Positions 1-8,733 of a stretch of 64,000 nt of DNA are shown here, piece by piece; position 1 is the first letter of the stretch; each line of letters begins with the position of its first letter. Both the position numbers and the translations under genes were made by a program. The stretch comes from Streptomyces sp. NBC_01428 (GTDB taxonomy: Bacteria > Actinomycetota > Actinomycetes > Streptomycetales > Streptomycetaceae): assembly GCF_036231965.1 (NCBI RefSeq), contig NZ_CP109499.1:5642001-5706000 (forward strand). The letters run 5' to 3'. The notes beneath the pieces were generated by a model that did no database searches, was not told the DNA's origin, and worked only from the letters and a program-made list of their open reading frames with translations.

Positions 1-144
1 CGGATCAACCGGACGGGCACCACCGTGGTGATGGCGACCCACGACCAGAACATCGTGGACCAGATGCGCAAGCGCGTCATCGAGCTGGAGCAGGGCCGAC
101 TCGTCCGCGACCAGGCACGCGGCGTCTACGGCTACCAGCACTGA
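1..144 (+). CDS. ftsE: Cell division ATP-binding protein FtsE, C-terminal fragment
   Basis: Only the last 47 codons lie in the window. They contain the ABC ATPase H-loop (VVMATHDQ) and the typical FtsE tail ending in YGYQH. FtsE is the nucleotide-binding half of the FtsEX complex, which couples ATP hydrolysis at the septal membrane to activation of peptidoglycan hydrolases. The stop codon lies 33 bp before the ftsX start, as in other actinobacteria, so the two are almost certainly cotranscribed. The Walker motifs lie outside the window, so the call rests on the tail and on the ftsX neighbour. Confidence 0.9.
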   Translation, partial: RINRTGTTVVMATHDQNIVDQMRKRVIELEQGRLVRDQARGVYGYQH

Positions 145-177
145 TCATCGACCACGGAAAGGTCTGAGGAAGACGCC

Positions 178-1095
178 ATGCGCGCGCAGTTCGTTCTGTC
201 GGAGATCGGTGTCGGTCTCCGCCGCAACCTGACCATGACCTTCGCGGTCGTCGTCTCGGTCGCCCTCTCGCTCGCCCTGTTCGGCGGGTCGCTCCTGATG
301 AGCGACCAGGTGAACACCATGAAGGGCTACTGGTACGACAAGGTCAACGTCTCGATCTTCCTCTGCAACAAGAGCGACGCCGAGTCCGACCCCAACTGCG
401 CCAAGGGCGCGGTGACCGCCGACCAGAAGAAGCAGATCCTCGCCGACCTGGACAAGATGACCGTCGTCCAGAAGGTCGCGTACGAGTCCTCGGACCAGGC
501 GTACAAGCACTACAAGGAGCAGTTCGGCGACTCCCCGCTGGCCAGCAGCCTCACGCCGGACCAGATGCAGGAGTCGTACCGGATCAAGCTCCAGGACCCG
601 GAGAAGTACCAGGTCATCGCCACCGCCTTCGACGGCCGGGACGGCGTGCAGTCCGTGCAGGACCAGAAGGGCATCCTGGACAACCTCTTCGGGCTCCTCA
701 ACGGTATGAACTGGGCCGCGCGCGCGGTGATGGCGATGATGCTCGTCGTCGCGCTGATGCTGATCGTCAACACCGTCCGCGTCTCGGCGTTCAGCCGGCG
801 CCGCGAGACCGGCATCATGCGCCTCGTCGGCGCCTCCGGCTTCTACATCCAGGCGCCGTTCATCGCGGAGGCCGCGGTCGCCGGACTCATCGGCGGCGGT
901 GTCGCCTGCGGGTTCCTGCTGATCGCCCGGTACTTCATCATCGACCACGGACTCGCGCTGTCCGAGAAGCTGAACCTGATCAACTTCATCGGCTGGGACG
1001 CGGTGTTGACCAAGCTGCCGCTCATCCTCGCGACGAGCCTGCTGATGCCGGCGCTGGCCGCGTTCTTCGCGTTGCGCAAGTACCTGAAGGTGTGA
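178..1095 (+). CDS. ftsX: Cell division protein FtsX (permease-like partner of FtsE)
   Basis: 305 residues, the usual actinobacterial FtsX length. Topology: a short cytoplasmic N-terminus, TM1 at about 20-42, an extracellular domain of about 135 residues with two cysteines (FLCNKSD, DPNCAKG) that could form a disulfide, then TM2 near 181-202, TM3 near 224-248 and TM4 near 279-299. The RRRETGIMRLVGAS stretch after TM2 is the conserved cytoplasmic loop that contacts FtsE. The ATG has a GAGGAAG ribosome site six bases upstream. FtsX passes the FtsE ATPase signal to periplasmic-side hydrolases. A hairpin follows the gene. Confidence 0.95.
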   Translation: MRAQFVLSEIGVGLRRNLTMTFAVVVSVALSLALFGGSLLMSDQVNTMKGYWYDKVNVSIFLCNKSDAESDPNCAKGAVTADQKKQILADLDKMTVVQKVAYESSDQAYKHYKEQFGDSPLASSLTPDQMQESYRIKLQDPEKYQVIATAFDGRDGVQSVQDQKGILDNLFGLLNGMNWAARAVMAMMLVVALMLIVNTVRVSAFSRRRETGIMRLVGASGFYIQAPFIAEAAVAGLIGGGVACGFLLIARYFIIDHGLALSEKLNLINFIGWDAVLTKLPLILATSLLMPALAAFFALRKYLKV

Positions 1096-1105
1096 CACAT
1101 GCCAA

Positions 1106-1139
1106 GAGGGCCGTACCGTCAACCGGCGGTGCGGCCCTT
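1106..1139 (+). terminator. Hairpin terminator after ftsX
   Basis: Arms GGGCCGTACCG (1108-1118) and CGGTGCGGCCC (1127-1137) pair over 11 bp with one G-U wobble, and an outer A-T pair; the loop has 8 bases. It lies 12 bp after the ftsX stop and before the protease gene, without a clean U-tract, as is common in Streptomyces. Confidence 0.65.
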
Positions 1140-1162
1140 CGCGTTGTCCTAGACTCACCGGC

Positions 1163-2329
1163 ATGTCAGGCCGTGACCCGTTCTGCGAGCCCCGCCGCAT
1201 GTGCCGCGGGGCGGCCCTGACGTTGGTGTTCGCGAGCGTCCTCGCCGCCGGTGCGGCGACCGGATCCTTCTCCGACGGCGCGCCGAAGGCCGCGGGCGAC
1301 GGGCCCCGCCCGGCACCGGCTCGCCACCAGGAGACCGTCACCCGGGCGGCCGCCGAGGCGATGGCCGACGGCAAGTCCCCCATGGAGGCCGCCGAACGCG
1401 CCGTCAGCCGCAGCGGCGACCGCTGGGGCGCGGTCTACTCCCAGGGCGAGTACGAGGAGTTCGAGGAAGCGCTCGACGGCCGGTACACCGGCGTCGGCCT
1501 CTGGGCCCGCCGTGAGCGGGACGGACGGATCGAGGTCACCCGGGTCGCCTCCGGCTCGCCCGCCGCCGCGGCCGGCATCCACGAGGGCGACCTGCTGCGC
1601 TCCGTCGACGGCACCCGGGTGGACGGCCGGCCCGTCACCGAGGTCGTCGCCTTACTGCGCGGCGAGGCGGACGACGCCGACGCCGGCACCCAGGTCTCCC
1701 TCGGCCTGGAGCGCGGTTCGCGCAACTGGAGCCGCACCCTGCGCCGGGCCACCCTCTCCACGGACTCCGTGACCGTGGGCCGGCTCCCCGACGACGCCAC
1801 CGTGATCAAGGTCGCCGCCTTCACCAAGGGGGTGGGCCACGCCGTACGGACCGCCGTCGACCGGGCTCCCCGGGGCGGCGGGATCGTCCTCGACCTGCGC
1901 GGCAACTCCGGAGGCCTGGTCACCGAGGCCGTCACCGCCGCCTCCGCCTTCCTCGACGGCGGCCTCGTCGCCACGTACGACGTGAACGGCGCCCAGCGCG
2001 CCCTGCACGCCGATTCCGGCGGCGACACCGCCCGGCCCCTCGTCACCCTCGTCGACGGCGGCACGATGAGCGCCGCCGAGCTGCTCACCGGGGCCCTCCA
2101 GGACCGCGGGCGCGCCGTCGTCGTCGGGTCCAGGACCTTCGGGAAGGGCTCGGTCCAGATGCCGAGCCGGCTGCCCGACGGCTCCGTCGCCGAGCTGACC
2201 GTCGGCCACTACCGCACCCCGGCGGGCCGGTCCGTCGACGGCCGGGGCATCACGCCCGACCTGGAGGCGGACAAGAAGCCCCTGGAGCGGGCCGAGACCG
2301 TTCTGAGCGGTCTGGGCGACCCTTCGTGA
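1163..2329 (+). CDS. S41-family C-terminal processing protease (CtpA/Prc-like)
   Basis: 388 residues. An N-terminal hydrophobic segment (ALTLVFASVLAAGAA) acts as signal sequence or anchor. A PDZ domain follows at about 105-190 (GVGLWARRE, GIHEGDLLRSVDG), then the S41 core. The catalytic serine is Ser303 in GGTMSAAELL and the general-base lysine is Lys328 in FGKGSVQ, the 25-residue spacing expected for CTP proteases. It probably trims or degrades exported proteins outside the membrane. Placement between ftsX and smpB matches other Streptomyces. The ATG start has only a weak ribosome site, but upstream in-frame starts would run into the ftsX terminator. Confidence 0.92.
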   Translation: MSGRDPFCEPRRMCRGAALTLVFASVLAAGAATGSFSDGAPKAAGDGPRPAPARHQETVTRAAAEAMADGKSPMEAAERAVSRSGDRWGAVYSQGEYEEFEEALDGRYTGVGLWARRERDGRIEVTRVASGSPAAAAGIHEGDLLRSVDGTRVDGRPVTEVVALLRGEADDADAGTQVSLGLERGSRNWSRTLRRATLSTDSVTVGRLPDDATVIKVAAFTKGVGHAVRTAVDRAPRGGGIVLDLRGNSGGLVTEAVTAASAFLDGGLVATYDVNGAQRALHADSGGDTARPLVTLVDGGTMSAAELLTGALQDRGRAVVVGSRTFGKGSVQMPSRLPDGSVAELTVGHYRTPAGRSVDGRGITPDLEADKKPLERAETVLSGLGDPS

Positions 2330-2386
2330 CGCGCCGGGCCCCCTCCCGGTAATCGGCTTTCCCCCGAGGCCCCCGGTAGTGCGAAA

Positions 2387-2944
2387 ATGGCCAGCACTAT
2401 GAGCAAGGGAATGTACGTACCGAAGGAGTCCCAGCCCAAGCAGGGAGGCCAGGCCTCCGGCAAGGCCAAGGACGGCAAGCGCAAGATCGTCGCGCAGAAC
2501 AAGAAGGCACGGCACGACTACGCGATCGTCGACACCTACGAGGCCGGGCTCGTCCTGACCGGCACCGAGGTGAAGTCGCTGCGGCAGGGGCGAGCCTCGC
2601 TGACGGACGGCTTCGTCCAGATCGACGGGAACGAGGCGTGGCTGCACAACGCCCACATCCCGGAGTACAGCCAGGGCACCTGGACCAACCACACCGTCCG
2701 CCGCAAGCGGAAGCTCCTCCTGCACCGCGAGGAGATCGACAAGCTGGAGGCGAAGACCCAGGAGACGGGTCACACGATCGTTCCGCTCGCCCTGTACTTC
2801 AAGGACGGCCGGGCGAAGGCGGAGATCGCGCTCGCCCGCGGCAAGAAGGAGTACGACAAGCGGCAGACCCTGCGCGAGAAGCAGGACCGGCGCGAGTCGG
2901 ACCGCGCGATCGCGGCGGCCAAGCGCAAGCAGCGCGGCCAGTGA
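2387..2944 (+). CDS. smpB: SsrA-binding protein SmpB
   Basis: SmpB binds tmRNA and brings it to stalled ribosomes. The protein has the hallmark core IVAQNKKARHDY, GTEVKSLRQGRASL, HIPEY and LLLHREEI, plus a basic C-terminal tail (RRESDRAIAAAKRKQRG) that reads the empty mRNA channel. The start is uncertain: ATG at 2387 gives 185 residues, ATG at 2399 gives 181 and ATG at 2411 (MYVPKE) gives 177; no clear ribosome site decides between them. The tmRNA gene begins 155 bp downstream, so both parts of the trans-translation system sit together. Confidence 0.95.
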   Translation: MASTMSKGMYVPKESQPKQGGQASGKAKDGKRKIVAQNKKARHDYAIVDTYEAGLVLTGTEVKSLRQGRASLTDGFVQIDGNEAWLHNAHIPEYSQGTWTNHTVRRKRKLLLHREEIDKLEAKTQETGHTIVPLALYFKDGRAKAEIALARGKKEYDKRQTLREKQDRRESDRAIAAAKRKQRGQ

Positions 2945-3098
2945 GAGCGGCTCCGCCGGAATAGGCTGGCACCGTCGTGCGTCGGTCACGTACGATGGCA
3001 CCGCACCTCACCGTGGGTGTGGGTTCCTCTTCGGAGGGCCGGGCGTCACAGGCTGGTCGGTTAAGGCGGCCACCGGAGACGCATTGATAAATCAACAT

Positions 3099-3484
3099 GG
3101 GGATGATCGGTTTCGACAGCGGCTGTTGAAGCAGGGGAAGCGTGTCGAGGAAGCGGCAATGATCTCGTTAACCATATGTCGCAAAAAATAATCGCCAATT
3201 CCAAGAGCGATTCCCAGTCCTTCGCCCTCGCTGCCTAATAAGCAGTGAGTGAAGGACCCTTAATGGGTGTCAGCCCGGGAGTGTTCCCGACCCGGATCCT
3301 GGCATAATCTAGGGGACTAAACCATCGAGCCCGGTCACGGGGTTCGCTGGGAAATCAAACAGTGACTGAGCCCGTCGGCGACTTGTTCGCGTGATCGCCG
3401 GGGCTGAGAAAATCACAGCGAACTGCACACGGAGAAGCCCTGATTTTGCACCGTTGGACGCGGGTTCGATTCCCGCCATCTCCA
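3099..3484 (+). ncRNA. ssrA: Transfer-messenger RNA (tmRNA, ssrA)
   Basis: The 5' end GGGGATGATCGGTTTCGACA and the 3' tRNA-like end (T-arm GGTTCGATTCC, then CATCTCC plus A) pair as a seven-base acceptor stem, so the mature RNA is about 386 nt before CCA addition; CCA is not encoded. The tag reading frame runs from the resume codon GCC at 3194 to TAA TAA at 3236-3241 and encodes ANSKSDSQSFALAA, a 14-residue degradation tag ending in the usual ALAA. The RNA rescues stalled ribosomes together with SmpB encoded just upstream. Confidence 0.97.
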
Positions 3485-3666
3485 CTCATCCCATGTGGGC
3501 CCGGGCCCCGTCGCTTTCGAGCGGCGGGGCCCGAGTCATGTCGCGGTCCGGGGTCCGCGGTCGTCAGTACGGCGAGCGTTCCGGATACGGCGCGTTCCCC
3601 GTGTCCGACGTGGACCACCTGGTCGAGACGGACTGACCATTCCGGCGTTCGTCCTCACGTGCCGCT

Positions 3667-4680
3667 TCAGGGAGTCGGCGTCCGCACCCCCGTACTCCCC
3701 CTCTCCACCAGCCGAGGTGCCAACAAGGTCGCCTCCGCGACCGGTGTGCCCGCCAGTTTCCGCATCAGCAGCTCGACCGCCTGTGCGCCCACCTCCGCCG
3801 ACGGGATGGCGATGGACGTGACCGGGACGGGGAGGCTCTCGGCGAGTTCGTCCGGGCAGATCGCCGTGACCGACAGATCGGCCGGCACCCGCAGGCCGAG
3901 GTGGGCGAAGGCGTCGATCAACGGTTCCAGCACGGGCTCGTTGTGGACGACCACGCCCGTCAGACCTGGTTGCTCCCGCAGGAGTTGCTCGGCCATCCGG
4001 CGTGCCGCGGCGGGGGAGGCCTCGCAGGGGTGGACGGACGACACCAGGCCGGCCCGGTCGGCGGCGGCCGTGAACCCCTCCACGACCCGTTGCGCGAACG
4101 CCGTCCCCCGCACGTACACCTCGGGCGGCGAGCCGACCAGGGCGACGACCCGGTGCCCGAGCTCCGCGAGCCGTTCCACGCAGAGTTCGCCGGCCGCCCT
4201 GAAGTCCAGGTCGATACAGGTCAGGCCCTCGGCCGCGGCCGGGAAGCCGATCAGCACCGACGGCCGGTCCAGCGCCCGCAGCAACGACAGCCGGGGATCG
4301 TGCAGTTGGACGTCCATCACGATCAGCGCGTCCACCAGCGCCGTGTCCGCGACCCGGCGCAGCCCCTCCTCCCCCTCCTCCTGCGTGAGCAGCAGCACGT
4401 CGTGGTCGTGCCGCCGTGCCTCCGTCACCACCGACACCGCGAACTGCATCACGACCGGCACATGGATGCCCGCCCGCAGCGGCACGACCAGCGCCAGGAC
4501 GTTCGAGCGGCTGCTCGCGAGGGCCCGGGCGCCCGCGTGCGGCCGGTAGCCGAGGCGGCGGATGCTCTCCTCGACGCGGCGCCGGGTCTCCTCGGAGATC
4601 GGCCGTTTGCCGCTGAGCGCGTACGAGACCGTGCTGGGGGAGACCCCGGCGTGCCGGGCCACATCGGTGATCTTGACCAT
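3667..4680 (-). CDS. LacI-family sugar-responsive repressor
   Basis: 337 residues. The N-terminal LacI helix-turn-helix is at residues 3-25 (ITDVARHAGVSPSTVSYALS) with the hinge helix near 50-58, followed by a periplasmic-binding-protein-like sensor domain (LALVVPL, GVVVHNEP, AICPDELAESL). Its ATG overlaps the TGA of the GH31 gene by one base, so it is the last gene of the operon that starts at 10022. It is therefore likely to sense a xyloside or xyloglucan-derived sugar and to act on the two palindromes at 10075-10111. The ligand is an inference from context. Confidence 0.9.
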   Translation of the reverse strand: MVKITDVARHAGVSPSTVSYALSGKRPISEETRRRVEESIRRLGYRPHAGARALASSRSNVLALVVPLRAGIHVPVVMQFAVSVVTEARRHDHDVLLLTQEEGEEGLRRVADTALVDALIVMDVQLHDPRLSLLRALDRPSVLIGFPAAAEGLTCIDLDFRAAGELCVERLAELGHRVVALVGSPPEVYVRGTAFAQRVVEGFTAAADRAGLVSSVHPCEASPAAARRMAEQLLREQPGLTGVVVHNEPVLEPLIDAFAHLGLRVPADLSVTAICPDELAESLPVPVTSIAIPSAEVGAQAVELLMRKLAGTPVAEATLLAPRLVERGSTGVRTPTP

Positions 4681-6935
4681 CAGGCGGACTCCACCTCCAG
4701 GGACAGGAAGCCGGTGCCCGCGGCGGCCCGCACCTCACGCCCGTCCACGGCCAGCCCCCAGGGGGCAGCGGGATCCGAACAGGACGCGCGCAGGGTGTTC
4801 CCCTCGCGGACGACGGTGAAGGTCACCCCGCCGACCGGCACGGTCACCCGCATGCCCCGCTCCGGCCGGTACGCGTGCAGGGTGACCCCGTCCGCGTGGT
4901 CGTAGTCGGGCCGGTCCTCCACCGACCCCACCGGGATCACCGCGCCCGGCCGCACGAGCAGCGGAACGCTGGTGAAGTCGTGCCGCTCGCGGACCCAGCG
5001 CGGCCCGGTCACCGTCCGGCCGGTGAGGAGGTGCGTCCAGACGCCCTCGGGGACGTAGTAGGTGACCTCGCCCTCGTCGCTGAAGACCGGGGCGACCAGC
5101 AGGTCGGAGCCGAGCATGTACTGCCGCTCCAGATGCGCGCACCCCGGATCGTCCGGGAACTCCAGGACCATCGCCCGCATCATCGGCACCCCCTCAGTGT
5201 GGGCGGTGCGGGCGGCCCCGTACAGATACGGCATGAGGCGGAGCTTGAGCCGGGTGAACAGCCGCAGCACGTCCACGGCCTCCTCGTCGAAGAGCCACGG
5301 CACCCGGTACGACGACGAACCGTGCAGACGGCTGTGCGAGGACAGCAGCCCGAACGCGATCCACCGCTTGAACAGCGCGGGCGACGGCGTCCCCTCGAAG
5401 CCGCCGATGTCGTGGCTCCAGAACCCGAACCCCGACATGCCGAGGCTGAGCCCGCCGCGCAGGGACTCGGCCATCGACGCGTACGTGGCCTCGCAGTCGC
5501 CGCCCCAGTGCACCGGGAACTGCTGGCTCCCCGCGGTCGCCGACCGGGCGAAGACCACGGCCTCGTGCTCCCCCCGGTGCTTGCGGAGCACGTCGAACAC
5601 GGTCCGGTTGTAGAGGTACGTGTAGTAGTTGTGCATCCGCTCCGGGTCGGCGCCGTCGGCGTACGCCACGTCGACCGGGACCCGTTCGCCGAAGTCGGTC
5701 TTGAAGCAGTCGACGCCCTGGGCGAGCAGCGCCTCCAGTTTCGAGGCGTACCACGCGCGGGCGCCCGCGCTGGTGAAGTCGACCAGGGCCATGCCCGGCT
5801 GCCACAGGTCCCACTGCCAGACGCTCCCGTCGGGTCTGCGGAGCAGGTGCCCGAGTTCGCGGCCCTCCGCGAACAGCGGTGAGCGCTGGGCGATGTAGGG
5901 GTTGATCCAGACGCTGATCCGCAGCCCCTTGTCCTTCAGGCGCGCCAGCATCGCCTCCGGGTCCGGGAACACCCGCGGGTCCCACCGGAAGTCGCACCAG
6001 TTGAACTCGCGCATCCAGAAGCAGTCGAAGTGGAAGACGGACAGCGGCAGTTCACGGTCGCGCATGCCGTCGATGAAGGAGGTGACGGTCGCCTCGTCGT
6101 AGGAGGTGGTGAACGACGTCGAGAGCCACAGCCCGAACGACCAGGGCGGCGGGAGGGCCGGCCGGCCGGTCAGCTCCGTGTACCGGCGCAGGATGTCCTT
6201 CGGCGTCGGGCCGTGGATGACGTAGTACGTCAACTGCTGGGTCTCCGCGCTGAACTGGACCCGGGAGACCGCCTCGGAGCCGACCTCGAAGGAGACCCGG
6301 CCCGGGTGGTCCACGAACACGCCGTAGCCCGCGTCCGTCAGATAGAACGGCACGTTCTTGTAGGCCTGTTCGGTGGCCGTGCCGCCGTCCGCGTTCCACA
6401 TGTCCACGACCTGGCCGTTCTTGGCCAGGGGGCCGAACCGTTCGCCGAGGCCGAAGACCTGGGTGCCGACCCCGAGGTTCAGCTGCTCGCGCAGGTAGTG
6501 GGCGCCGTCCGCGTCCCGCATGATGCCCATGCCCTTGGGGCCGCTGCTGGTGAGCGTGCGGCCGTTCGCGCGGAAGTCGACGTGCCAGGGCGCGGTGCGG
6601 TCCACCCGGACGGACAGCGCGCCCGCGGTGAGTGTGGCGTGCGTGTCGTCGTACTCCACCAGCGGCTCGAACTCGCCCGTCCGTACCTCGAAATGGGGCC
6701 CCCGCGACCGCTCGCCCTGGAAGTGGGTGAACGTGACGCCGATGACGTCGGGCATCGGCGCGTGCGCGCTGATCGTCACGACCGGTCCCTTCAGCAGGTC
6801 CCCGCGGTGCCGGATGGGCTGCGTGGGTGCGTGGATCTCCAGGCCGTCCGGACCAGCGGTCACGTCGAGGACCTCGACCGGGTGAGCGGCGGTGACACCG
6901 TCGCGCAGCAGCCAGTAGCCGTCCGTGAACTTCAC
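4680..6935 (-). CDS. Glycoside hydrolase family 31 alpha-xylosidase (YicI-like)
   Basis: 751 residues from a GTG preceded by AAGGGG seven bases away; longer upstream readings lack a ribosome site and overlap the permease. The nucleophile is Asp414 in CFKTDFGERVP and the acid/base is Asp480 in HWGGDCEATYASM. Both motifs and their 66-residue spacing match E. coli alpha-xylosidase YicI (Asp416/Asp482), and the sub-family-specific KTDFGE rather than the WNDMNE of alpha-glucosidases points to alpha-xylose removal. No signal peptide is present, so it acts in the cytoplasm on oligosaccharides brought in by the adjoining ABC importer, for example isoprimeverose-type xyloglucan fragments. Confidence 0.9.
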   Translation of the reverse strand: MKFTDGYWLLRDGVTAAHPVEVLDVTAGPDGLEIHAPTQPIRHRGDLLKGPVVTISAHAPMPDVIGVTFTHFQGERSRGPHFEVRTGEFEPLVEYDDTHATLTAGALSVRVDRTAPWHVDFRANGRTLTSSGPKGMGIMRDADGAHYLREQLNLGVGTQVFGLGERFGPLAKNGQVVDMWNADGGTATEQAYKNVPFYLTDAGYGVFVDHPGRVSFEVGSEAVSRVQFSAETQQLTYYVIHGPTPKDILRRYTELTGRPALPPPWSFGLWLSTSFTTSYDEATVTSFIDGMRDRELPLSVFHFDCFWMREFNWCDFRWDPRVFPDPEAMLARLKDKGLRISVWINPYIAQRSPLFAEGRELGHLLRRPDGSVWQWDLWQPGMALVDFTSAGARAWYASKLEALLAQGVDCFKTDFGERVPVDVAYADGADPERMHNYYTYLYNRTVFDVLRKHRGEHEAVVFARSATAGSQQFPVHWGGDCEATYASMAESLRGGLSLGMSGFGFWSHDIGGFEGTPSPALFKRWIAFGLLSSHSRLHGSSSYRVPWLFDEEAVDVLRLFTRLKLRLMPYLYGAARTAHTEGVPMMRAMVLEFPDDPGCAHLERQYMLGSDLLVAPVFSDEGEVTYYVPEGVWTHLLTGRTVTGPRWVRERHDFTSVPLLVRPGAVIPVGSVEDRPDYDHADGVTLHAYRPERGMRVTVPVGGVTFTVVREGNTLRASCSDPAAPWGLAVDGREVRAAAGTGFLSLEVESA

Positions 6936-6946
6936 TGTCGTACCCC

Positions 6947-7768
6947 TTACTTGACTGCGCCGACGGCGATACCGCGGGTCAGGGTCCGCTGGAAGAGGAG
7001 GAAGAAGACGATGGCGGGCAGGACGCCCAGCAGGGCGGCCGCGTTCGTCATGGTGGCGTCCATCAGACGCTGCCCCTGGAGGACACCGAGGGCCACCGAC
7101 ACCGTCTGGTTGTCGTTCGAGATCAGCATGACCAGCGGCAGCAGGAACTCGTTCCACGTCCAGATGAAGAAGAAGACGAGGAGCACACCGATCGTCGGCC
7201 GGCTGACCGGCACCACGATCCGCCACAGCACCTGCCACCGGCTCGCCCCGTCGATCCGGGCGGCCTCGATGATCTCGCGCGGGAACCGCCCGAGCACCGA
7301 GGAGAGGAGATAGGTGCCGAACGCCGCCTGGATCACCGTGAACACGATGATCACGCTGAGCCGGGTGTCGTAGAGGCCGGCCTGCTTGCTCAGGTAGTAC
7401 ACCGGGTAGACCAGCGCCTCCTGCGGCAGCGTGTTCGCGAGGACGAAGAACGCCAGCACCCAGGTGCGGCCCCTGATCCGCCCGATGCCGATCGCGTACG
7501 CGTTCAGGACGGACAGCACGGCGGCACCCGCCGCCACCGAGCCCGAGATCAGCACCGAGTTGAGGAGCTTGCGCCCGAAGTCGACGCGCTCCCAGAAGTC
7601 CTTCAGGCCGTCGAGGTAGAGGCCGTGCGGGAGGCTCAGCGGGCCGTGCTCGGCGTACTCCGCGGGCGACTTGACCGCGTTGAGCGCGACGACGACGAAG
7701 GGCAGCACCATGAACAGGGCACCGACGACGAGCGCCAGCAGCACCGGATACCTGCGCAGCGCGGTCAT
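6947..7768 (-). CDS. Carbohydrate ABC transporter permease (MalG type)
   Basis: 273 residues, six predicted membrane segments. It carries the EAA loop (EAARIDGASRWQVLWRIVVP) that docks the ATPase. The ATG overlaps the stop of the upstream permease by four bases (ATGA), showing translational coupling. It forms the membrane channel with the gene at 7765-8733. No ATPase gene is in the operon; Streptomyces sugar importers of this type usually share the multitask ATPase MsiK, so that is the expected partner. Confidence 0.93.
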   Translation of the reverse strand: MTALRRYPVLLALVVGALFMVLPFVVVALNAVKSPAEYAEHGPLSLPHGLYLDGLKDFWERVDFGRKLLNSVLISGSVAAGAAVLSVLNAYAIGIGRIRGRTWVLAFFVLANTLPQEALVYPVYYLSKQAGLYDTRLSVIIVFTVIQAAFGTYLLSSVLGRFPREIIEAARIDGASRWQVLWRIVVPVSRPTIGVLLVFFFIWTWNEFLLPLVMLISNDNQTVSVALGVLQGQRLMDATMTNAAALLGVLPAIVFFLLFQRTLTRGIAVGAVK

Positions 7769-8733
7769 CGGCCGCCCCCTTCCTCGGCGTTCTCGGCCCG
7801 CGACTGGAACCCCAGCGCGACCAGCGCGAGGGCCAGGATGACGACGGTCAGGACGGTGGAGATCGCGGCGCCGTAGCCGACCTGGGTCTTCTCGAAGAAC
7901 GTCGTGAAGGAGAAGTAGGACGGCACGTCGGTGGCGCCGCCCGGACCCCCCTTGGTCAGCACGTACACCGCCCCGAACACCTTGAGCGCCGCGATCGTGC
8001 ACCACAGCAGCACGACGGAGATCTCCGGGCGGATCTGCGGCAGCGTGATGTGCCAGAAGCGTCGCCACCAGCCCGCGCCGTCCAGTTCGGCGGCCTCGTA
8101 CAACTGCGGGTCCACGCGCTGCAGGCCCGCCATGAAGACGACGAGCGGGAAGCCGATCTGCACCCACACCATCACGCCCATGACGCTGTACAGCGCGATG
8201 TCCGGATCGCCCAGCCAGTCCTGCTGCCAGGACCCGAGGCCGACCGCCTTCAGCAGGTCGTTGAGCGAGCCGTCCTCGGGCGCCAGGATCCAGCTCCACA
8301 CGATGCCGGCGACCGCGATCGGCAGGACCTGCGGGAGATAGAAACAGGCACGCAGCACGGAGGCCGTCCGCGACCCGAAATGCTTGCCGACGAAGTCGAA
8401 CAGGGCCGCCGCCAGCACGAGTCCGAGCGCGGTCGGTACGACGGCCATCGCGACGACCATGAACAGGCTGTGCCGGAACGACGCCCAGAACTCCGCGTCG
8501 CCCATCAGCTCCCGGTAGTTGGCGAGCCCCGTGAAGTGCGGGGTGCCCACCCCTTGCCAGTCGGTGAAGCTCACCCCGGTGTTCATCAGGAACGGCGCGA
8601 CGACCACCACGAGGAACCCGGCGAACCCAGGGACGAGGAAGAGGGCGTAGGAGGAGCCCGGGCGGCGCGGGCGCGACGCTCCACCGCGCCGCCCGCGCGC
8701 CACCCGGACACTCCGCTCGACGGTGGCCGTCAT
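7765..8733 (-). CDS. Carbohydrate ABC transporter permease (MalF type)
   Basis: 322 residues. An Arg/Pro-rich cytoplasmic N-terminus precedes six membrane spans (first at about 28-50, YALFLVPGFAGFLVVVVAPF). The EAA motif is EAAELDGAGWWRRFWHITLP. The start ATG at 8733 overlaps the stop of the binding-protein gene by four bases. It is the partner of the MalG-type permease downstream in an importer that probably feeds the GH31 alpha-xylosidase. Confidence 0.93.
   Translation of the reverse strand: MTATVERSVRVARGRRGGASRPRRPGSSYALFLVPGFAGFLVVVVAPFLMNTGVSFTDWQGVGTPHFTGLANYRELMGDAEFWASFRHSLFMVVAMAVVPTALGLVLAAALFDFVGKHFGSRTASVLRACFYLPQVLPIAVAGIVWSWILAPEDGSLNDLLKAVGLGSWQQDWLGDPDIALYSVMGVMVWVQIGFPLVVFMAGLQRVDPQLYEAAELDGAGWWRRFWHITLPQIRPEISVVLLWCTIAALKVFGAVYVLTKGGPGGATDVPSYFSFTTFFEKTQVGYGAAISTVLTVVILALALVALGFQSRAENAEEGGGR

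Noticed and set aside
178..1383. A 412-codon minus-strand frame opposite ftsX
   Set aside because: Shadow frame, rich in Arg/Val/Asp/His from antisense GC-biased codons, with no ribosome site.
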